A stretch of DNA of 41,868 bases from Rhodopirellula sp. (lineage in GTDB: Bacteria > Planctomycetota > Planctomycetia > Pirellulales > Pirellulaceae): assembly GCA_002698965.1 (NCBI GenBank), contig PAAT01000152.1, positions 1 to 41,868 on the forward strand, written 5' to 3'. The first letter of the stretch is position 1. Every line of letters begins with the position of its first letter. The position numbers and the translations under genes are program-made. This document shows positions 38,001 through 41,868 of the stretch, piece by piece. The notes under the pieces were generated by a model that saw only the letters and a list, made by a program, of their open reading frames with translations, was not told where the DNA came from and did not search any database.

Positions 38001-39235
38001 TTCTCTTTCTTTTCGTGGCAATTTGCACAGCCTGACTCACGATAGATCTTCCTGCCTTGTTCGGCAAACGACTCATTAAGTACATATTCTTCCAATACGA
38101 GTGTCGCTGGAAGTGGCTGCAGGCTTTTTAAGTACGCAATAATATTTTGTTCTTCCTGGTCACTCAGCGACACCTTAGGCATACGATGATGGGGATTTAC
38201 TTCTGCCGGATTCCTGAACCAGCGAATCCAGAAATCCTCTTTGCGTTTCAGTGTGATCTTATCGAGGTTTCCCCCATCGAATAACTCCGAATTTCCCAGC
38301 GTATCTGCCTGATGGCAAGCTACACATCCCACCGATGAAAATACCGATTTCCCTGCCTGGACATCACCTTCTCCCAGCAATTCACCTACCGGCTTTGGAT
38401 TAGTGGAATTTTGAAAAAGATAGGCCGCGATGGACTTCGCCTGTTGATCGCTGAATCCAAAAGCAGGCATCCGATGAATGAGAGTCTCACCCGTTTCCGC
38501 CATTTGAGGAAGTGTCTTCTGCTTCAGTCGTTCAACCAGCCATGCCGGCTTTATAAAGTCTCTAAAATGCGTCAGTGAAGGCGCCAAGCCCAGGGAATCC
38601 TGAGTGACTGGGGACTCATGGCAACGCGCACACCGTAAAGCATGAGCTAATTCTTCACCGCGCCCAAAATGGTCTTTAACGGTGTTCTCTGTTGGATGAA
38701 ATAGAAATTGATTTCCAACCGGCTCTAACTTGAAAGACGGCCCCTGCCAAAAAAGCTTTAGCCTGCCACCGTTGACGGGCGATTTATATGACAGCTTGAT
38801 TGGGTGCCAGCCAAATTCCAATTCTACTGGCCCCGTCGTTAATAGCCCCTGAGGACCGGATTTCTCTGATAGTTTTCGACCGGCAAAGTCCAATTCAATT
38901 TCTCCGTCTGATTCGACAAACAGAGTATACTGACCCACAGATTGTAAAAAGATCAGGCCTGTCCAATGTGCTTCAAATTGCGTTGTTTCTAAACGAGCGT
39001 CAGCGGTCTGGTCTCGCCAGTCGAATGACAGAGAATGATCAATGCGCGTGAGCGAATTCCCTGCCTGATCGGCATAACGCCCAATCCAGCCAGGTAGGTA
39101 TTCTTCTGCCAACTCATCAAGAATCTCCTGACGATTATTTTGAGCAATGGCATTCTCGGCAGATAAAAAAAAGCTCAGCATGCAAGAAAGGCATACTATG
39201 AAAAGTGGTCGTTGCATCACTCTATATGGTTGCAT
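34982..39235 (-). CDS. PA14 / five-haem cytochrome c / sorbosone-dehydrogenase-like fusion
   Basis: This 1417-residue exported protein has four parts: a signal peptide (about residues 1-35), a PA14-like beta-sandwich (about 45-180), a region with five CXXCH haem sites at Cys202, Cys304, Cys403, Cys474 and Cys602, and a C-terminal propeller of the sorbosone/glucose dehydrogenase kind (GIDWAPDGSLWITSLKGRVW, DTDQDGLEDQ, GGYFITTACQQD). It matches the planctomycete/PVC-type cytochrome proteins, where PA14 may bind sugar and the propeller may oxidise it, passing electrons to haems. I chose ATG 39235, ten bases after the stop of the Tat isomerase gene; upstream in-frame starts lie inside that gene. 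It overlaps the SRAP gene tail-to-tail. Confidence 0.9.
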   Translation of the reverse strand: MQPYRVMQRPLFIVCLSCMLSFFLSAENAIAQNNRQEILDELAEEYLPGWIGRYADQAGNSLTRIDHSLSFDWRDQTADARLETTQFEAHWTGLIFLQSVGQYTLFVESDGEIELDFAGRKLSEKSGPQGLLTTGPVELEFGWHPIKLSYKSPVNGGRLKLFWQGPSFKLEPVGNQFLFHPTENTVKDHFGRGEELAHALRCARCHESPVTQDSLGLAPSLTHFRDFIKPAWLVERLKQKTLPQMAETGETLIHRMPAFGFSDQQAKSIAAYLFQNSTNPKPVGELLGEGDVQAGKSVFSSVGCVACHQADTLGNSELFDGGNLDKITLKRKEDFWIRWFRNPAEVNPHHRMPKVSLSDQEEQNIIAYLKSLQPLPATLVLEEYVLNESFAEQGRKIYRESGCANCHEKKENEDKIKLNFKDTLGCLDSLATQNQRPAYFLSEGDRKSLVDFYTHVKSSHSDTTQALLVRQNNCFQCHARHEQPGIVESLDRIAKGIPGLERLRPALTPPSLNGVGDKLHDQALKAAIERKDAGRRPWLEVRMPQFGFSEEKLKELIGWFVEKDRVDDSYIALHHTPVESKPSQDELHQAGSRLVTTDGFGCTSCHQVGSVIPPKAPLNAKGPDLTLLSRRIRKVWFSRWVSNPARMVPRMEMPSVQLAVRGVLDNHLPHQLDAVWEILNQEGFEPPTPGAVRIARQSGARGVDQGAKVLTDVVFHHGVQYIKPALIGLRNRHNLMWDMEAGSFLGWWQGDIARQRTKGKVWFWETAGESWSGLSLKDGFKGVPDFQLIDDEGKILFPERTGQFATSLDSWEQREDYLRLTQRFKFDLQGKVYWVSVTQDLYEIWKDDQRDGQAGIERVVHVENVPLGFKPLLGIAPKTLELQELDSEFRLVVAGQEGSRWVQIPARPIIIDDQYYGLIGDEKTLRIQFLSNLEVDRFPPLDAKIAPPEPTQLHVIPGVVTTRLPFFDEFMPTGIDWAPDGSLWITSLKGRVWKAVDTDQDGLEDQLSIGVHELAAPYGVRAEKEYVDVVNKYALLRMFDRDSDGYFEKVQTVAAGWGHTADYHDWTVGPVSDGKGGYFITTACQQDDRSQAAAHLRGQVLHLVPRKPTKTNPYLFKVMTYTKGHRFPMGLARNVAGHLYVSDNQGNYNPYNEINHVVQGKHFGFINKLERVGDQRPPLTPPAIDLPHPWTRSVNGICFLETPSTARNSEGRNIFGRFEGHLVGCEYDTRRLIRMSFQKVGDTMQGAAYPLTLDQPKEGEPLLGPLAVAVSPAGELYVASIRDSGWGGANNIGTLAKMDFASAELPAGIAEVRANAKGFKILFTTVVDLQRASELENYSVQSATRVSTTSYGGGDRDRQTDRITSVVVAEDRMSVQLNLEALREGFVYDVKIRNLTAEDSIFFPAEAYYTLRTIPAE

Positions 39236-39245
39236 AACGAAACGC

Positions 39246-40214
39246 TTACCCTCGAGGTACACCGGCAAGCAAAAAAGCCTTGGAAATATTCTCGTAACAA
39301 ACTTTAATGGCAGCCTGTGGATCATATCCTGGTTGACTCCATACCATTCCGGAAACTTCACAAGAAATATCACCGCGATAGCCTAATGCGTAGAATTGCT
39401 TGATCAACTTCGCAAAATTGATAGTACCTGCTGTTCCCGGAAGTTCAAAACGGAACCCTCCATCGTCTTGTTTGACAGTATCTTTCACCGCAATATGGGC
39501 GGTTTTCTTAGCTGCTTGCTTAATTGTTGGTACGAGCTCAAGGCCCGTGTATATGTAGTGGCTATAATCGTACACCATTCGGAGACGCTTTGGGTGTTTC
39601 AGTTGGTTCATAATCCAGAGAGCTTTTTCCGGGGTATCCATCCCTCCACCACGATGGGGTTTAATACAGATGAGAGTGGGCGAACCTTGCGTCTGTTCCA
39701 CCCATCGTCCAATCTGTTCAACGAAAAGACTTCTCCTGTTCTCCCAGTCACCTCCCCCCAGTACCGTCTGAATGACCACCTCTTTTTCTTCAGTGATATC
39801 CGACACAAATTCAGCCGTTCGTTGAATCCGAACCAAATTTGCATCGTTGATCTTTTCACTTTCCTGAGGGGTCGTATGTTCCATGATCGATGTCAACTTT
39901 AACCCTGTATCGATCAAAGCTTTGCGGATAATCTTCCGTCTTTCAACTGAAACCTTCTCAGGAGCAGCATCAAATCCTTTCGTGCAGGTGATTTCAATGG
40001 CATCGTAGCCTGTCTTTGCAAGTATTGGAATCACTGCTTCGGTTGTGATTCCTCGCGAACCGTACGTACTAAACCCAAGCGTCATTGAATCACTAGCTTC
40101 AGCTGCAGTCACGGGAAGATGTGCCATCATGGCGGCGGCTGCCGTGGTCGCTAACGAACTATGGATGAAATACCGGCGATCTTGTGGGTCAAACTTTGTC
40201 TGCATGGCCTTCAT
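39246..40214 (-). CDS. Tat-exported sugar phosphate isomerase/epimerase-like TIM barrel
   Basis: This 322-residue protein starts with a short tract followed by the twin-arginine motif DRRYFIHSSLA and a hydrophobic stretch ending near AEA, so folded export is expected. The mature part is a xylose-isomerase-like TIM barrel; Glu/Asp/His residues near YDAIEIT, VVIQTVLGGG, MVYDYSHYI and DISCEVSG are candidate metal ligands. I chose ATG 40214; ATG 40205 is also possible. The stop lies ten bases before the cytochrome fusion gene, so the two are probably one operon acting on the same exported substrate. Confidence 0.85.
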   Translation of the reverse strand: MKAMQTKFDPQDRRYFIHSSLATTAAAAMMAHLPVTAAEASDSMTLGFSTYGSRGITTEAVIPILAKTGYDAIEITCTKGFDAAPEKVSVERRKIIRKALIDTGLKLTSIMEHTTPQESEKINDANLVRIQRTAEFVSDITEEKEVVIQTVLGGGDWENRRSLFVEQIGRWVEQTQGSPTLICIKPHRGGGMDTPEKALWIMNQLKHPKRLRMVYDYSHYIYTGLELVPTIKQAAKKTAHIAVKDTVKQDDGGFRFELPGTAGTINFAKLIKQFYALGYRGDISCEVSGMVWSQPGYDPQAAIKVCYENISKAFLLAGVPRG

Positions 40215-40306
40215 GGCTTTGATTAAATCGAAAAGAGGCAAGCCATCATTATACTGCAATTGAACACGTGACGATTGAACATGAACTGGAAGTTGATGAC
40301 GTAAAC

Positions 40307-41743
40307 TTACCGACGGGCCAACTGCACAACAACCGCCAAGAAACCAATACCAGCTAACACGGTGCGGATTTGCTGTAATAGCGTTTCTCCGGCCAGTTGT
40401 TTCCAGCCAATCACTGTTTCATTAGACTCCAATGATTCAGGACTTAGATCAATTCCGGTAGTCCTATCAATTACTCTCTCTGGCTGATCCGTTGACGAGA
40501 ACTGACTCACATCTCTGGTACTTCCTTCTACTTGAAGCTCTTCTGACGTATCAGCAGCAGATTGGGCATCTTCATCCTGTTGTGCCGTCGGAAATTGAGA
40601 ATCATATTCAATCTGCTTGCCCGGAGTTTCAGGTAATTCCGAAACCTGTATTTCCGATTCCTTCGGCTCCAAAGCTTGCGATTCAAAATAACTCTGATCC
40701 ACTAATATTGCCTCTCCCTCTGCTGGCTCGATCGCAGGTTCAGAAGACCTGGAGTCGGGGCCTTTTTCAACCACCTGATCCTCAATTGTCGTTAAAGATC
40801 CGGCCGTTTTTGGCAGCGGAGCAATACTCGGATTCGGACTGACTGCAATGCCGGCTACGGCATCTTCATCCATCGAGTCATTTTTGGCGGCAATTCCCTC
40901 GTGATCATCCACGCCGGTATTGCCGGAAGTGTTTGGGGAATGCTGATTTACAGCGGTTTGATCGACCGTTAACCCAGTTATTTTAGCTTTGGGCTGTGAA
41001 CTCTCTGCCGCAGATGCTGAAACGGGCGATTCATTCGAAGGCAATTCAACGGACTGTTTCTCGACAGCAGACTTTTGCATTCTTCCAACAACCGGGTCAA
41101 GAAATTTTTTAACCCGCCCGCTATAACTACCAGCCGTCGTTCTCCATCCTGCCCCGAACAGAACACCTGCCAGTTCTCCGTCCTGATTAAAAATCGGACC
41201 GCCGGAATCTCCCTGTCTTGCCACGGCTTTTAGCTCCACCATTTCATGAGGCTGGCTTAAGCCTGGAGAAACATATTGAGAACAAATCCCCGAGACCGCG
41301 CGGTATCGGCCTGAACCGTAGCCGGCAATAGTCAATTCATCACCTGACTGTGGCGCCTTTTTTGTAATCTGTACAGCATCTATCGATGGACTCCAGATGA
41401 GTAATGCTGCCAAATCCCAGGTTGGATCACTTGCCACGACTTTGGCAGAGGAGCGAAAACCATTTGGAAATGAGACTAGAATTTCTTCTTTTGAATCTCT
41501 GATGACATGGTGATTCGTAACCAGCAGAGCATGTTTACCCTGTTTGTAAATTAATGTACCTGAGCCAAAAGATGCAGCATTTGTTTCCAAAGACATAATC
41601 CTGGCAACTGCAGGATGAGGTGTATCCGGGGAAATCTCTGCCGCACTAACACGAGGGACGGACAAACTGAGAACCAAAGCAGCGAGGAAGCTACCAAGCA
41701 CGGCATGGCGAATGATAGAAATAATGTGGATGTGTCGTTTCAT
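40307..41743 (-). CDS. Secreted trypsin-like serine protease with C-terminal membrane anchor
   Basis: This 478-residue protein has a signal peptide (about residues 1-35), a chymotrypsin-fold protease with the triad His79 (TNHHVI), Asp110 (DPTWDLAALL) and Ser180 (RQGDSGGP), then about 240 residues of low-complexity acidic Ser/Glu/Pro linker, and one membrane helix close to the C-terminus ending LARR. It resembles DegP-type proteases but has no PDZ domain. ATG 41743 is supported by GAGGGG nine bases upstream; an ATG at 41794 would add 17 residues before the signal peptide. A membrane-tethered surface or periplasmic protease is expected. Target unknown. Confidence 0.88.
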   Translation of the reverse strand: MKRHIHIISIIRHAVLGSFLAALVLSLSVPRVSAAEISPDTPHPAVARIMSLETNAASFGSGTLIYKQGKHALLVTNHHVIRDSKEEILVSFPNGFRSSAKVVASDPTWDLAALLIWSPSIDAVQITKKAPQSGDELTIAGYGSGRYRAVSGICSQYVSPGLSQPHEMVELKAVARQGDSGGPIFNQDGELAGVLFGAGWRTTAGSYSGRVKKFLDPVVGRMQKSAVEKQSVELPSNESPVSASAAESSQPKAKITGLTVDQTAVNQHSPNTSGNTGVDDHEGIAAKNDSMDEDAVAGIAVSPNPSIAPLPKTAGSLTTIEDQVVEKGPDSRSSEPAIEPAEGEAILVDQSYFESQALEPKESEIQVSELPETPGKQIEYDSQFPTAQQDEDAQSAADTSEELQVEGSTRDVSQFSSTDQPERVIDRTTGIDLSPESLESNETVIGWKQLAGETLLQQIRTVLAGIGFLAVVVQLARR

Positions 41744-41798
41744 AATACTGAGCCCCTCAATCCATGAGTTACAAAAGGGACTCGACGCATCCATTCGC

Positions 41799-41827
41799 CG
41801 ATAGATTCTATTAATAGGTATCTATCG
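41799..41827. promoter_or_regulatory. Near-perfect 29-base palindrome upstream of the protease gene
   Basis: The outer arms CGATAGAT (41799-41806) and ATCTATCG (41820-41827) are exact reverse complements, and the centre TATTAATA (41809-41816) is itself a palindrome. The element lies about 56 bases before ATG 41743 and has the shape of an operator for a dimeric repressor. Confidence 0.45.
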
Positions 41828-41868
41828 TATCGGCCAACTGCAGCAATGAATCTTCAGATTTTTCCATC

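Noticed and set aside
39236..39373. Upstream in-frame extension of the cytochrome fusion gene
   Set aside because: It would lie inside the end of the isomerase gene and put a non-signal tract before an evident signal peptide starting at 39235.

Overview
The window reads as chromosomal DNA from a member of the Planctomycetota (Planctomycetia), moderate in GC. The evidence is a giant secreted fusion of a PA14 domain, five c-type haem motifs and a sorbosone-dehydrogenase-like propeller, a Tat-exported TIM-barrel epimerase beside it, DUF3179 and right-handed beta-helix proteins, and a gyrase A with an atypical quinolone-determining region. Genes are densely packed on both strands in short operons. 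I see no rRNA, tRNA, CRISPR array, insertion sequence or phage genes. The genus cannot be fixed from the sequence alone.

Layout. 251-1639 (minus): a coiled-coil protein followed by an alpha/beta hydrolase. 1918-8847 (plus): the most interesting block. It holds a LuxE/PaaK-type adenylating enzyme, a LuxC/ALDH-type reductase, an iron alcohol dehydrogenase, a secreted beta-propeller protein, a HemN/HemW-like radical SAM enzyme and a GcvH-like lipoyl-carrier protein, the last two overlapping by one base. A beta-helix protein follows (8933-10228). 10259-12130 (minus): a DUF3179 membrane protein and a two-cluster ferredoxin-like protein. 12249-17581 (plus): a carbohydrate-type operon of TIM-barrel isomerase, sodium:solute symporter, Tat-signal protein and Gfo/Idh oxidoreductase. 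17729-22147 (plus): translation genes miaB, mnmA and prfB (with programmed +1 frameshift), then a hypothetical protein. 22255-22965: a repeat-bearing low-complexity protein that converges on nadA (minus, 23025-24158) across a bidirectional terminator.

24331-27902 (plus): a trpG/pabA-type glutamine amidotransferase, moeA and lnt. 28226-29215 (plus): a membrane-anchored coiled-coil protein and a 43-residue one-helix membrane protein. 29583-35004 (plus): gyrA, then gmd and an rmd-like reductase (GDP-6-deoxyhexose synthesis), then a YedK/HMCES-type SRAP protein. 34982-40214 (minus): the PA14-cytochrome-dehydrogenase giant and a Tat-exported isomerase upstream of it. 40307-41743 (minus): a secreted, C-terminally anchored trypsin-like protease with a near-perfect palindrome in its upstream region.

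How the parts may work together. The 1918-8847 block has what is needed to activate a carboxylate, reduce it to an aldehyde and an alcohol (or the reverse), and do radical chemistry linked to a lipoyl-type carrier; no glycine-cleavage partners or luciferase genes are present. The 12249-17581 operon looks like uptake and redox/isomerase processing of a sugar or inositol-like compound. The cytochrome/epimerase pair looks like periplasmic oxidation of a sugar-like substrate feeding electrons to haem. The substrates are not determined by the sequence.
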